NCBI GenBank assembly: GCA_037043015.1
Contig: CM073330.1
Span: 8,264,012-8,328,011 of the forward strand
Source: Bryum argenteum
Lineage: Eukaryota > Streptophyta > Bryopsida > Bryales > Bryaceae
DNA: 64,000 bases
Direction: 5' to 3'
The notes under the pieces were generated by a model that was not told the origin of the DNA, searched no databases, and worked only from the letters and a program-made list of their open reading frames with translations. Both the position numbers and the translations under genes were made by a program. This document shows, piece after piece, positions 35,926-48,400 of this stretch (positions are counted from its first letter, which is position 1; every line of letters starts with the position of its first letter).

Positions 35926-36767
35926 ATGTGGACTTGCACTTCGTTACTTCCGGGCACTTCTATTTCGAATCCATTGCTGCAGCAGGCTCACAGGACACTT
36001 CCCCCAACCCTGCTGAAAAACTCACAAGCTGCCAAATGTGGTAAGTCATGGTGCAAACAGATCTATTTCTGCTTTACAGTACCTCGCCATTAATCAGTTG
36101 AGATTTCACTACCGCAGGGGCTGTGAGAGCACAAGCAGGAGCAAGAGAGGTGAAGGTGGAGTATCGCACGTGCCGCAATTGCAAGAAATCGTTCAATCCG
36201 CTTGAGAATCATCCCCGCGCTTGTCGATATCACACCGGACATTTCGGAGGTCAGCCTCAATCCTATTAGCTACAAATTCAGGTGCAAGAGTCAGTTTTAT
36301 CGCAATCTAGCTTGAAACCCTAACGTACCAAGAAGCCTCATTAGCCTTCATGTTATCCTTCATAGTTCAGGTGCTGATAAAATATTGAACAAAAGTCCTC
36401 ATGATCAATTCGAAACCTTGATTCAGGGTTTTACAAATTTCGAGGTGAGTGTAGTGGGGTGGCAATTCTGCCTCGTACGAAGAAGCCTCAAAACCAGACC
36501 TTATGTAATCCTTATGTGCTGGTGCAATACTGAGCAAAAGTGCTCATGATCGAATCAAGAGCATGAATCATCGATGCTTTAGGGTTTTATGAGATTTTTG
36601 AGTGTGTGGCAGGAGAAACAGCGAGGAAATTCGAGAGCGTGTACACAGGCGGAACAATGGAGACGGTCGGGGGTGGTGAAATCTCTCAGTATTGGCATTG
36701 CTGTGGCGCGCCGGACGCATTCGATCCTGGTTGTGAAGCAGCTCCACATATGACTTATGATGATTAG
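35926..36767 (+). CDS. Small CHORD-like zinc-binding protein, probably organelle-targeted
   Basis: Three exons: 35926-36040, 36118-36249 and 36613-36767. GT-AG junctions are in phase, giving 133 residues. The N-terminal 40 residues (MWTCTSLLPGTSISNPLL...) are rich in Ser/Thr/Leu with no acidic residue, which fits a plastid or mitochondrial transit peptide. The core has CRNCKKSFNPLENHPRACRY, then HTGHFGG, then YWHCCGAPDAFDPGC and a final His. Spacing of Cys and His resembles the CHORD zinc domain (C..F..EN...C.YH.G...W.CCG...GC...H). The function is unknown to me; similar short plant proteins exist. The start is the first ATG of the open exon. The 5' UTR region 35520-35925 has no other feature. 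Confidence 0.82.
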
Positions 36768-37097
36768 ATTAGCTTAGCTTTGCTTTGGTCGGGCCTGTTT
36801 TTCTCCATTCTTTCATAGTGTAGCCTTTCTTTTCTCTTCTGTATTGTACAACGAATTCATATGTATTCTACTACGCTAAGCCTGACTGACTTCATCTGTG
36901 AATGCAAACTACTTGGTTTGAGTTTAATGCTCCCCTTTCTATCCTTCACGTGAATTGACTCTAGACGGGACAGGAACAGAAGTTGCTTCCGCTGTGAACT
37001 TCTGAGGAATTTGCTTCTTGGATATGGAGTTTCAGATTCCAAACTTGCAGGCAGTTCTTGAAAATTATACTATTGGATTGTGTAGATGATACATATA

Positions 37098-37930
37098 CAG
37101 TGGTCAACAAAAGTGTCAATCTTGATCTAGTAGTGATACTTGTCAACTTTGGTGGGTACTGATTTATTCAAATGATTTGACTAAAGAGCCATCTTCAAAC
37201 TAGAAAGAGTATCAAAATTGACACTGAGTCACTTGCAAGGGCGTCAAGTTATGTTGTGTCAATCATGGGTGTCTAGTTCATTTTGCACACAAGTTGTGCA
37301 TCTAAAAAACCTTAATAATCAACAAGTATTTATGGAGACCTCTTGCATTTCAAAATTCATTCGGATTGAGTTAGATTGCTCTTGATTAGCTATGGCTCCT
37401 AGAAGGTCTCTTGTTGAATGTGAGTTGATTATTCAGAAGCGTAAGAGTGGGATTATACTTTAAAATTTCAGTGATTTTAGGCATCCCTCAAAACACTTGC
37501 CATGCTACTGCACAGAGGTTCACAATGAGAGGTTATTTGAGAGATGCTCTTTGAGGTGACCTCAAATTCTTGATGAACGTAGTGATTGTATGGTTGTAAG
37601 GTTTTTGAATGCGCCAATGGGTAGAAACCCACTAACAAGAAGGGTTTGTGGGAGAAATTGCAAGAAATTTGGCATAGCAATAAAATTGATACCTTTAGGA
37701 AGTTGATCATGTCTATGCCTGAGAGAGCTACATATGTTTATCATGCAAAAGATGGCTATATACGATGGTAGTCATTATGGATGTACAATTAAAGCTTGAT
37801 TTTGTAGCACGTGGTTTTGTTTTCAATGTAAATAGATAACCACTTCACTTTTTCAATAAAGAGTTGTACACCCACATCATGTGTTTTATTTTGATTGATT
37901 TTTTTTTTATTGACATTTTTGATTATGAAT
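37098..37930 (+). mobile_element. Decayed Tc1/mariner transposon
   Basis: The left end CAGTGGTCAACAAAAGTGTC follows TA. At 37392 a piece reads MAPRRSLVECELIIQKRKSG, like Tc1-type transposase starts. At about 37640-37771 another reads LWEKLQEIWHS and SMPERATYVYHAKDGYIRW before a stop, like the C-terminal Tc1 motif (SMP.R...V..A..G). The middle, with the DDE triad, is missing or unrecognisable, and there are stops between. The right end is unclear; ATTGACATTTTTGAT near 37910 may be part of it. Confidence 0.7.
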
Positions 37931-38742
37931 GTTCAATTACATGTTTGTTGTAACTACATGATTGTATGTTAAAATTTTTACAACTTGAATATGAGTTGTG
38001 TAGGAAAACTAGCTCAGATTGGAAAATGAAGCATCCTTTCCGAACACTTATGCTAACCAATGTACGTAAATTCGAAATTCTACCAGCAACCAGGGCCACG
38101 GAAGAGCAAGAGTACCACTATAAGCCTCCCCAGCAGTGACCTTACGATTTGAGCATCCAAAGCCCGCAAGTTCCAAGAAGCAACAACAGCCAGAAGCTTG
38201 AAGCTTGAAAAAGCAACAACAAACCCCAAATACTTTTAAATGGTGTGCAATCTCCAATGCAGAAGAATCCTCCTTATCTGCTAGAATTATCATTTCAGCG
38301 TTCGGGCAGCAGGATTCACAAAAGGGCAGCAGCAATTCTGAGAGTTTTTCCATCATATTACAAGGACCGCATAATAAAGCTCGCATTTTACAATGTGATA
38401 CAAAATCATCAGCTGACATAATAATAGATACAAGTCTGGTCTAAGCACCTGATATACTACCATAATCATCCTGCAATTCAAAAGCAATTCGGAAGGAGAG
38501 AGAGAGAGGGCAGAAAATAAACAACCTGCTTTTCCCATACTGCCTGTCTTTCCAATGTCCGGAGAAAGTAATGAAATAATAAACCCCCCTTCCATTCTAT
38601 GTCACATGAAACCCCACCCACGGGTTTTACAATGTCCATTTATCACCTCGTGGATATGAGAAGGGCGTGGATTGATTCGATACAATGAAATATCAACAAA
38701 AGTAGAAACACCTTCTTCGGCAATGTCTTGCTGTAATCAATG
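37931..38742. other. Gene-less stretch, 3' flank of VAC14
   Basis: Probably includes the VAC14 3' UTR. Open frames on both strands (38048-38595) lack family features. Confidence 0.4.
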
Positions 38743-41700
38743 TTAACTCCATCCTGATCGTGGAGACTTTGGAGGCCCAGAGTTTAGCCCTCTCGGTGTT
38801 GTAACCGGCTCTGGTCTGTCGTCTGCTCTTTGCCCATTCTGCCCATTCTGATACAATCCCCATGTCAGGACAAATATGTAGACAAAATTGGTAAATGCGG
38901 AGGAATGTGAGTAGAAAGACCTGATTGGGGACGACGGGAGGTCGCCGAGGTGGTTTGGGGTTGTTAGTACCGACCACTCTCTGCAAGCGATGCTGCAGTT
39001 GTACTTGCTCGAATTGCTTCAACTGCATGGCGAAGTTGATCGGTGCACCGCCATTTCCATTGCTACTTGTTTCGGCACTCTTTTCACCATCTTCCGAGGA
39101 AGAAGTAGAAGTAGAGGAGAGTTGCAAGTTGAGTGCGCTCGTCGTCGGTATGGAGGAGATGTGAGACAGGATCTGGGTGTAGGGTGGTCCTGCTGGTCCT
39201 GCGGACGCACTTCTCCGTATGGCGCTCAGGCCAGGGAACTCACTGTAAGTAGTCGCGCTTCCGTGTGGTGGCGTGAGCATGAAAGAATGGGAGGGGACTG
39301 TCTTCAGTCTCGTCCGTAAGATTTTGAATGCTGCGCTTTGCTGCACACAAATCCCCGTAAACTTTAATTACTCCACACAATCAAAGCAGACTGCGGACCT
39401 TGCAATGCAAACGTGACAGATGAGTAGTACCTGAGGGAGAAGCATCAGAAGCCCGTAAAGTGTTTTTAACAGATGGGAATGTCGCCCTGGCTCTAACAAC
39501 TAGTGTCACAGAACGAGCGATTCATGGTCAGATATGAGAAAAAGGTTCAAACGATCGCAGCAACGAGTAAAAACATGGTGTAAGGAAGAGAGGAATTACC
39601 TGCAACCTCAAGTAAGCGAAGATTGGAGTCTCTAGAAGACGCACCAACTTATCTACCTGTACTAATAAATTTACATTGATATCCGTCTCCCCAAGCGATT
39701 GGATCACATTACTTGCGTGGGGGTAAGCCTGTTGGGCATCCGAAATCGATGTGAGCTACCATCATAAACTTACACCAGAATAAAACCATGATAGTAAGCT
39801 TGCGACTAAATTGCTGTTCATGGATGGAAGCAGTGGGTCTACCTGAGCAAGCAAACAGAGACTGACGGTGGCCACAGGTGAATGGCACCAGGATGCATAC
39901 AAGGCCTGAAACAGGTCCCTGCCTGCAGGAGCGGAAAGAGACTCTTTCAAAAGAGCCCTCAAATCTGCTAACTCTGGGGCAGTCACGAGTATTAAGTTGA
40001 GGGCCTGCGGTGCGCATCATCATCACTTTTCTAAGTAACAATACAAAAGTTACCTTGCATGCGAACTCATCTAATGCATTTTTAGCCATTTTATTTCAAC
40101 TCTATCAATGCATGTTGTGACTTCGAGTACATGATTGAGGTGATGCTTACCTGAACCATGATTGTTGCAAACTCCAGGTCATTCTCTGGTTCCAGAATGG
40201 TGGCTAGCTCCCGATAGACTTTCTCGGCACCCAGCAACTGGCATAGTCTTCGTAAAGCCAATGTGCCTCTCCTGCAAACCAGAAAAGAAGAGAAACCGCT
40301 TAGATTCCAAAAAAGGAGAGGATGGTGCATACCAACTAAGAATCATGCTGTAATTACTAGCATTTACCGTTCAAGTAAGGTATGTTCGCTGTTGAAGCGG
40401 CGCACAAGAAAGAGCATCAGGTGTCGGAAATGTTGATCGTCTCGAGCTATGCAAGCTTGCACCTCCAGCGTCAGCAGCGCAACCTGCAAGCATCAATCCA
40501 TTTACCAGAAAGCTGAATGCCCAAAGCTGAAAGTGGCCACTTCCAGATCCTTTGAATCAGTGAACTTCCTACTTAAAATCAAGGATTGGATTGAAACAGA
40601 AAGATCCACTTACCTCATCAGATGTGTCAGAGAGTGATGTCAGCAAGGCAGGGAAGATATCATCCAAAAACGAAAGCACCTACACAAACCACCACCAAAC
40701 GGCTCACTCATCAGTAGCGACAACGGTTTGGAATTCTTGCTCTTGAGAAAGCAGTGTTATTTGATTCTGGACACAATACAGTCAAACTGTAAGTGATCTA
40801 TAGCCATACTACTTACCTCGGTTCGATGCCTCTCCAGCAACACAGAAATCCATCTCAATGCTTCCAACCTCGTTGCCTCCCACTCATCTCCAAGACACCT
40901 TCTTGCGATGACCAGCACCGCACCAGTGTCAAACCCCTCCGAGGGTTCTGCCTTGATTGCACGAAGCTCGTCATTTGTCTCTCGAGCAACCTGGAAACAC
41001 TCACAAACTCACTATCCTCAACAGACTCGAAAACAATACGATTGAATATTTTGATCAGAATTAGTCCGTCATCAAAGACTCATGATGTTGTTGCCTCCCC
41101 ATCGAGGAGACTTGCAATATATCATGGATGAGATTACCGTCGAACAGTAGTACTTCGATTGTCAAAATCTTGATTGGTATTTCTATTGAAAGAGTAAAAG
41201 AGGAGAATACACATACCACCTGTATCTTCTCTTCCTCATCAGAAATAGCAGGAAGCACGACTCCAAGGATATCAGAGTAATACGGCACAAGCTGATCACC
41301 TCCCAGCTTCACAAACTCATTGATCTACACAACAAAAAGCTCGTTAATTATAAAAAACGAAACTTAAACTTGGTGAATCGGATCTCGGAAGTAATGAATG
41401 AAAGAAACGCACCCAAGTGATCGAGGTCAGTCGAGTGAAAGCATCGTTCGCTCCTGCTCTCAGTACAAGTATCTCCGCCATTCTACCGTAGTCCACGGAC
41501 TGTCCACATCGTCACCAACAATCGATCAGCTCTCACATCACCATAGCCTTTACACTCCCAGCAAAAGGTGAAAAAAGTGGAAAATCATGTTAAATGGCCT
41601 CGCAAAAAGAGATGGAAAGCTCTGTACTTACGGGTGCGTTTTTAATCTCCTGTAGAAATTCTGCAAGTGCTTGATCAGCTTGTTGTCGAATCTCATGGCT

Positions 41701-43254
41701 GGAGTCACTCAGCATATTGAAGAGCCCTACAAGGACATATCCACCGTATTATTCAAGTTCATGTTGGATTGATAAACAAAAATGGAAGGGGAAGGTATGT
41801 TATTTACCGTCGAGAAAGTCGGGGAGGAAACCGAGCATGTCAATGTCCGGGACAGAATCGAGTACAGTGATCCATCCGACTAAGAATTGACGTACGAACG
41901 GGTTGAGAACGTTCATGCGTTCCCTTAATAGCGGAATGAACTCCTCAATGCTGCATCATCATAAAATCGATTGAGAATATGAACATCGGACGATTAAAGA
42001 ACAAGCAGAGAACGAATGTGCTAACGAACAACATGGGGATTTGAAGTGAACCTGAATTGATCACTTTCAGTAACAATATCCTGAAAATTTGTCAAAGGAA
42101 CTGTATGTCAATTATCCACCCAACAACAAAAAACCGAGTTTCTTGTCATTTGTCAAACAATTAGTATGATGAATGGGGTTTGAGGAAGGTGGCAACCTTT
42201 ACAAGGCGGTCCAGTAAGTGAGCAGCATTTTGCACACTAATTTCCTCGTCTGCTGAGAGTTTGCAGAGCGCATCAAAGATGTCATTGAAAAACACAATGA
42301 ATTCACCTCTTGCAACCTGTGTGCCCCCACAAACCATGAAACGCGAATTTTTAGCCCCATCCGAAAAAAGGAAAGAAAAGAAAAACCTACTATCTTCTTC
42401 GAATACAAAATGTATGGTTGGTAGCTTCTGGAGTAAATTTCAACCTTGACATCTAGCACTTCATAGTTAACCATGAGCTAGCCATAAGCTTCAAATCGCA
42501 GACTTACTTTGGCGATGTTGTAAAGAGCTTCACAGGCATAATATCGCACACGGCTGTCCTTATCTGTCAAAGAATTGAGGACCGGAGGAACAATTTTCTG
42601 CATTTCCACAAAAAGCAATCGCCTGTAAGAGTGTACTCCTTCATGGGAGACTTTTGGAAGTATGCATAGATACAGTACCTCCAGGTGCTGGGCAGCTTCC
42701 GATGCAAGTCCCACTGTTGCAGCTGCTAGGCCAATCAGCCCCCCCTGCTTGATGATATTAACTCCAACTTATCAGAAAATAGCACTCAACACCGTAATAA
42801 TCAGTCAATATAGTGTTACAATGACTAACTTCACTCTTCAAAAACGAACTTCAGAATGGTTGACTCTCACCTTGCGATGATTGACGAGAGTAGATAAAGC
42901 AAATTCGTAAGTAAGAAGGTGGATGACGTTGGAGATTCTTTCATGATCTTTGGCCGCTGTGAGAGCCTTCACTACACTCTCAACCTGAGGACATCCACCA
43001 TAATGAGATCTTCCAAAACTGTTGAATTATAGCATGGTAAGCGAGAAACCTCTCCTCACAAAAGGTTGTGAAAATACGTAATCAGGAGCTAAGCGAAGCT
43101 CTCGTCGTTGATTGCGGGATTAGGTGACTTGAGAGTGACGATTCAAGTGGTGAAGTGCAAAGCAAAATACCTCGAGAGCTGCGGTTTTACGCTTCTCGTA
43201 GAGCTTATCCGCGAGGTTCCGCAGCACAGACTGCGACAACGGTGATTCAGCCAT
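38743..43254 (-). CDS. VAC14: VAC14 homologue (PIKfyve/Fab1 complex scaffold)
   Basis: Nineteen exons, all GT-AG and in phase, giving 764 residues (human 782): 43171-43254, 42871-42984, 42679-42744, 42508-42597, 42197-42316, 42052-42080 (29 nt), 41808-41950, 41632-41726, 41413-41499, 41220-41324, 40817-40990, 40614-40679, 40368-40483, 40151-40271, 39843-40004, 39600-39728, 39431-39499, 38921-39340 and 38743-38847. VAC14 is a HEAT-repeat scaffold holding the PtdIns3P 5-kinase and the FIG4 phosphatase on endosomes and vacuoles to make PtdIns(3,5)P2. Landmarks: [17 protein letters not shown] at the N terminus, [87 protein letters not shown]. The C-terminal 115 residues are Ser/Gly/Pro-rich. The start is the first Met of the conserved block. 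It appears intact. Confidence 0.96.
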
Positions 43255-45426
43255 GGTGCTTGTCCTCGAAGGCTATTCCACCACGGACAGCGCTGCTTCT
43301 CTCTTACCAAATTCCAACTGTTTGTATTCCATGACTCACCAATTTCGACCTAATCAAAGGCAGCAACAACAACAACAAGAAACCGGTTCAAAATCCCTCG
43401 TCACGATTTCCGAACACACGAAAAACGAGAACTGAAAAAAACTTCAGTTGAAGTTCACCTGTGATAGTTTGCAATTCGCAAAACCCCTAAAAAAAACGCT
43501 CCGAATTCAACAGATCTTGCAGTTAACCCCTCTGCTTTGCGGAAATCTCTCCAAACCCTTAAATTTTTTGAGCTCCTGGGGTTGTACACAGAAGAAGCGA
43601 CGAACGACATGAAGAAGGAGAAGAGACTACTTAGAAGTGATTGAAACTGGAATATTCCAAAACCCTTTTCCATCTGACAAGCGACAGCGATTCTTCTTGC
43701 CGAATTATTCCCCGGAATCGTCTCCTTCGATCTCGACTTCTACACGCCATCGTGCTTCGTGGCAGCTGCCTATGCTACAACAACAACAACAATCTAACGA
43801 GCTGGTTTTGAAAACTACTCAAAACAGTTCCTGTCCCTCAACAATCTGAAAGATGTGACAACAACAGCAACAACAACAACACCGGAACGGAAAGGAGAAT
43901 GGAGCTTCGCACGTGACAGAGTCAACTATTGTACACTATCATCGAAACCCAACTTAGAAAAAGCCGTCCTCACCCTCACCCAAAAAAAAAAACACTCGGT
44001 ACAGTAAAAAAAAACATACCCATGCAGAAAAACGATGGCGTTTTCTAACTCACTAAGTTACTTTCCACTCAAAATGGCAGCACCTTGTAAAACTAAGTTT
44101 TACTCATACATAACCCTCAGTCGGTGTTTAGTGAATCTCCACAGCTTTTAACGCTGTTGTCTGCACCAGATTGCGTAGCTTGCAACCCTAAAACAGTGAT
44201 TTTCTCCGGGCAAAAGTCCAATCTTCGCACCAACCTAGAAAGTCCTTCGACTCAAAAAAAAGGACTCTCCTTTCTCGCAAGTACAGAACATTCACGTTTC
44301 GGTTGCGGATTTAGAGAATTCTTGGGTTACACGTGTTGGGATTTCAAATCATCAGTACTTGTGTACGAAGGTTTGGAATGAGTTCGATTTTGAGCGTTGC
44401 CTGGCAGCTGGTAGCAAATTGGCAGTAATTGAAATGGCGATTTGTAAGTGAGCAACGGGATGTTCGTGATCGACTGTCATTAAAGTGCCTCTGATCATCG
44501 AAATGGCAGTATCCTTTGATCATTGCGTATGTACAGCCTGCAATTTTGTGTCTGTGAGGAGGGTGTTCCTTGACAATGTTGTTGCAAGACCACTTATCGA
44601 CGTCAAAAACTCAACAAACACGTCGAGGAGATTCCGAAAGCGAAGAGCTTCAGCCGTTTTTTGGAACACGCTTTCAAGGTCAGTGCCATCGACCTTTGTT
44701 TGCTTGCTTGAGAGTCGATTCCTGATGATATTTAGGGTTGGATCCCTATCTCGGTTCATTGCTCTATTTCCACTCCCACATTGGAATGGATTTACATTTT
44801 GAAGAATGTTGGATTTCTACACACTATTCTTGTGATGATAAAGTACTTTCTCACAAATTCTGTAAATGTGACAATTGTTAGGTGACAATTGTTAGTGCAT
44901 GTTGATAGAAAAAATGATTTGGTGACAATTGTTAGCGCATGTTGATAGAGAAGATGACTTGGTGACAATTGTTAGCGCATGTTGATAGAGAAGATGACTT
45001 GGTTGATCGTTTAGGGTTTTGTAAGACGTTGTTTTTACTAGTGGTATCTCCACCAAGCTCTTGATTAGTATTTCTATTTATAGTGTTTCATTCTCGACAC
45101 GAAGATGGTGGAAATCCTAACATTGAGCTCGGTGGAAACACTATGATTTTGTGATTTATGATCCCCTGTTTAGAACTAGCATACATACTAAAATTGCAAA
45201 AGAAATCATACTTTGTGATTTTGTTGTGATCCAGTTTTCTTCATAGAGTTTTTTTCATTGTTTACTGAATGATAGCTCTCACCCATGTTGAAACCGTTCT
45301 AAGGTTGAGAACTATATCCATCTAAACATTGTGTTCTTGAGTTTGACTTTATTATTCTATTTTGGATGTTGATAAACAGTTGACTCCAACTTGTTCTAAG
45401 CATCTGAGTAAGACCTTTGTTTGCAG
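43255..45426. promoter_or_regulatory. Divergent intergenic region between VAC14 and the flippase
   Basis: The two genes point away from each other, so promoters of both should lie here. CAACAACAACAA runs (43359-43378, 43778-43792, 43858-43881) sit just upstream of VAC14, as in many plant leaders. A 40-bp tandem repeat lies at 44881-45000. The unplaced first exon(s) of the flippase must also be in this stretch or further upstream. No TATA box is assigned. Confidence 0.4.
44881..45000. repeat. 40-bp tandem repeat, three copies
   Basis: Units 44881-44920, 44921-44960 and 44961-45000 each start GGTGACAATTGTTAG and contain GCATGTTGATAGA. The last two differ by nothing I can see. A partial unit precedes at 44868. 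Confidence 0.9.
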
Positions 45427-48400
45427 CCAAAACAAACTAGTAGTTTTCGAAGTGTTCGTGGCCATGTTACAGGATTGGGGCGGGAGTTCACTTTGCAAGA
45501 AAATGAGTAAGTTGATTGAAATTATTTAGAACAATAAGGCTTTGTATTGTAGTCTCTTTCCTACAATGACTATGCTTTGCACTATTTAGAGATTCCAGGA
45601 AGTTTAATAATGAGGAAGTACTTGAGAGCAATAAATTGAGTTTTAGTACAAAACGGAGATATGAGTTATTATGTACTTGGTTATTGTGCATTTTTTGCTC
45701 TAACTTACCTCTAAACTATTTGTCACTTTTTGCAGGTTTTGTTCAAATGCTTACAGAACATCATCGTATTCTAAATTGTCATTTGTCCCTCTCAACCTTT
45801 TCCATCAACTTTCACATCCGTCCAACTTCTACTTCTTGTTCATCATGTTTCTTCAACTAATTCCCGAATTGTCACCTACTGAATGGTATACGACCTTTGT
45901 CCCCCTTTTTTGCATTTTGTTATTGAATGCAATCAAAGATGGTCATTATGACTATAATCGGCACCAATCTGACAAGAAGGTAGTTGGAATGTTCTACACT
46001 CCAAAACCTTCAAATTCTTTAATATCAAAAGTTTGCTAGAACAGGCTTTTGTTGAATGTTCATTGCATTCAAGGTAGTTGTAGTTAAGGTTTATAGTTAC
46101 CATACTTCCTATCATCAAGTATGTAGAGCTTATTAATATATAGAACAATATGTGCGATTGGGAGACCCTAAGTATTTAGATTTATTGATCGTTACTTCCA
46201 TTAAATAGGTAAACAATAAACTAACCGAAGTTCTCAAGGATGGAATGTTTGAGACGCTTATTTGGGAAGATGTTGTAGCAGGCGATATCTTGAAAGTAAG
46301 TGGTGATGAGGAATTTCCAGCAGATATGGTGTTCCTATGTTCATCAGATTCACAAGGTGTGTATACCTTGCAAAAGAGATTACATGGTTCACATAATTTT
46401 TGAAAACTTGATCAAGTGCTAGAACAAACTTTTTGTAAAGACTAAATTAATGGTTATAGTTCCACTTGAATAGGCTTGGCATATGTAGAGACAACAAATT
46501 ATGATGGTGATTCTTACTTAAAGATTCGTAATGCAATATATCAAAAGGCATTTAGGGAGTTTAACATGTCCCCATCCATATTTTCCGGGTTGATAATCAA
46601 ATGTGAGCATCCCAATAATCGACTCTATGAATTTGAGGGTGCCATTAAACTTCAGGTTCAATATTAAAAAATGAAATTTTTACAATTTGATATATATTTG
46701 AAGTTTAATTCACTATATGTCATGTGGTATAAACTTGGAGTTTTGCTATTGTTAATAAATACCTTGATGAGACCTTTAAAATCTAAATTGGTTGATTCAT
46801 TTATATATGTTTATCGTTGACAATGTAGTTGGATTTATATACACACGAATACTTATTGTTGCAGGGTGCAGGGAGATTGTTTTTAGATGAAACCAGAATC
46901 TTTTTGCGAGGAGCTCGTCTCAAAAACACGTCATGGGTCCTTGGTTGTGTTGTATTCACTGGACATGATACAAAGGTCCTTCGTATCATGAGAAGTACTA
47001 AGAAAAAGGTCAGTATGACTTTCTTGTCCGTAGTATCTCAAAGGTGCATTTTGTTGAGTTTTTAAATTGCTCCCCTAAAGTCTCAATACTTAGAAGAGTA
47101 ACACCTCATTGCAATATTAGCTTCAGGAGTACAATATTAATATGACAATGTCATGCCATTCTTTTGATCATACATGAGTTTAACGAATTGTGGAACAATG
47201 TTTATATAGGTTTCATACCTAGAAGGTCATGTCAACTCAATATTACCAATTTTGTTAGCCGTAAACTTCATAATATGCTTTTCTTTGTCGGTTGCCGGGA
47301 ATGTTTGGAAAACAAAGAATAGCCACTTCTATTTTCTACCCAATGGGACAAATGAATGGCCAGATTATGGAGTTGGAATTCAAGGGACTTGTGTTAATTT
47401 TATTCGGTAATATTCAAAAACTTAACATTTTTTTGTTTAAAACATAGCATCATAGATAACACTTGAGGAAACGTTCACACACGATAAAAATCATGAGTTG
47501 CATATGTAATCATGCAGGTTGTTTATACTATTACATGAGGTCGTGCCCATTTCATTGTATATGTCACTCGAGCTTGTAAAAGTGATGCAATGCCTCTTTG
47601 TTGATTGGGACCTTCAAATGTACTCTCTCGAGGCTGACAGACCTGCGTTGGCCCGTACATCAGGCCTTCTAGAGGAGCTTGGTCAGGTGATATTTAGGAA
47701 TGAAAATTCAAGACTAAAATACATTGAAATTGTCCTAAATGAATCCGATTGCTATAACTTACTTGAGTTTGTACTACTTCATGAGCTAGAAAGAGTGGAA
47801 AACAACAATACAACTTGTACTTAGAAATCTTATGACCGTAATGACATTGATCACCAATATCCAATGTAGTTGTCTAAGTCTTACTCCACGCGCTTTGTCG
47901 TAGGTGGAGTATATCCTCACCGACAAAACAGGGACCTTGACGCAAAATGTAATGGCATTTGTGTGTTGTTCGATTGGAGGTGTTGCATATGGAAAGAAGC
48001 GGGAGCACTCACATTCCGCCGTAGCCGAGGAGGAGAATCTGGCAGAGAATCCAACTACAAGCTCTGGAACATCTGTTCATCTGGTTGCTCAAGACAAAGT
48101 GTTGAGGGAGAATTTCACAACAAACAGTGACGCGGGAAGATCGTGTTGTCATTTCTTCACGCACCTGGCGCTCTGCCATAATGTATACCCTCGAGTGGTG
48201 GAAGAAGCCGCGACGATCAAGTACCAGGCGGCTTCGCCAGATGAAGCAGCTCTTGTTCAGGAACTAATCAGCTTTCTCATGCTTGCTTCCACATTCATCA
48301 TAACTTTTAGGTAACTTGAATCATTGTGCATCCTACTTCTTCTTCTTCATATGTAATCTCAATTATGCTACATTTTGATCTTTTTGAACTGGAAGAAGTC

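Noticed and set aside
40050-40088. Extra VAC14 exon reading [12 protein letters not shown]
   Set aside because: The flanking exons (ending MVQ and starting ALNLIL) join in phase exactly as in the family, so this piece is intronic.
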